From a virus: 46,347 bases of DNA. The position numbers and the translations under genes are program-made. The DNA is taken from positions 1 to 46,347 of IMG/VR virus record IMGVR_UViG_3300021062_000024; one strand, written 5' to 3'. The stretch's first letter is position 1. Each line of letters opens with the position of its first letter. Below are positions 46,320-46,347 of the stretch, in pieces. The notes below the pieces were generated by a model that was not told the origin of the DNA, ran no database searches, and saw nothing but the letters and a program-made list of their open reading frames with translations.

Positions 46320-46347
46320 ACATCGTCATGGGTTTTCTCGAACAGCC
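46199..46347. repeat. Terminal direct repeat, right copy
   Basis: This is the counterpart of bases 1-149, with C instead of T at 46221. It marks the join of the circle. The last 47 bases also encode the C-terminus of the methyltransferase at 103-606. Confidence 0.95.
46301..46347 (-). CDS. C-terminal end of the methyltransferase at 103-606 (partial duplicate)
   Basis: The stop codon is at 46301, corresponding to 103. Only about 15 codons are present. It exists because of the terminal repeat and is not a separate gene. Confidence 0.85.
   Translation of the reverse strand, partial: LFEKTHDDVWLRWN

Noticed and set aside
1-46347. CRISPR arrays, rRNA genes, insertion sequences and complete tRNAs
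   Set aside because: No regularly spaced repeats, rRNA sequence or transposase frames were seen. Only one imperfect tRNA-like element is present.

Overview
This window is the essentially complete genome of a tailed, podovirus-like double-stranded DNA phage. The last 149 bases (46199-46347) repeat bases 1-149 with one synonymous difference, so the unit is about 46.2 kb and circular or terminally redundant; a methyltransferase gene spans the join. No ribosomal, metabolic or other bacterial chromosomal genes are visible. The host is probably an alphaproteobacterium. The evidence for this is a GcrA-like C-terminal domain, a holin of the gene-transfer-agent type, a DUF6197 protein and high GC content. 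This is inference.

Layout. (1) Leftward late operon, read on the minus strand from 10834 down to 1, through the join and on to 29225: DUF5681 protein (possible small terminase), large terminase, P22-like portal, scaffold, N4gp56/DUF4043-type capsid protein and decoration protein; then a six-gene glycosyltransferase/methyltransferase cassette; then tail adaptor, fibre-like proteins, tail hub, DNA-ejection proteins and tail fibre; then metallophosphoesterase, GH108 endolysin and holin. (2) Leftward early genes 18769-11148: small regulators, many tiny translationally coupled ORFs, a VRR-NUC nuclease, a DNA cytosine methyltransferase, and replication-initiator and helicase-loader candidates. (3) A switch region 18.8-20.0 kb: a Cro/YdaS-like gene and an XRE repressor diverge from a shared promoter region, with four related 15-bp operators. 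(4) Rightward early operon 20042-29221: RNA ligase, Lar-like protein, XRE regulator, PD-(D/E)XK nuclease, SSB-like protein, Ref-like HNH protein and many small unknowns.

The phage encodes no visible DNA polymerase, helicase, primase or integrase, so it probably loads host replication machinery. It has a lysogeny-style switch without a recognisable integrase. The most interesting signals are: the four-operator switch with a shared -35; a seven-copy hairpin element, NCGCGC-AGTA-GCGCGN, partly inside coding sequence; a 22-bp exact repeat containing TTGACA in both the terminase and scaffold genes; a cytosine methyltransferase read in two overlapping frames; a degenerate tRNA-like element; and the glycan cassette inside the virion operon.

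All functional names come from reading motifs by eye; no database search was run.
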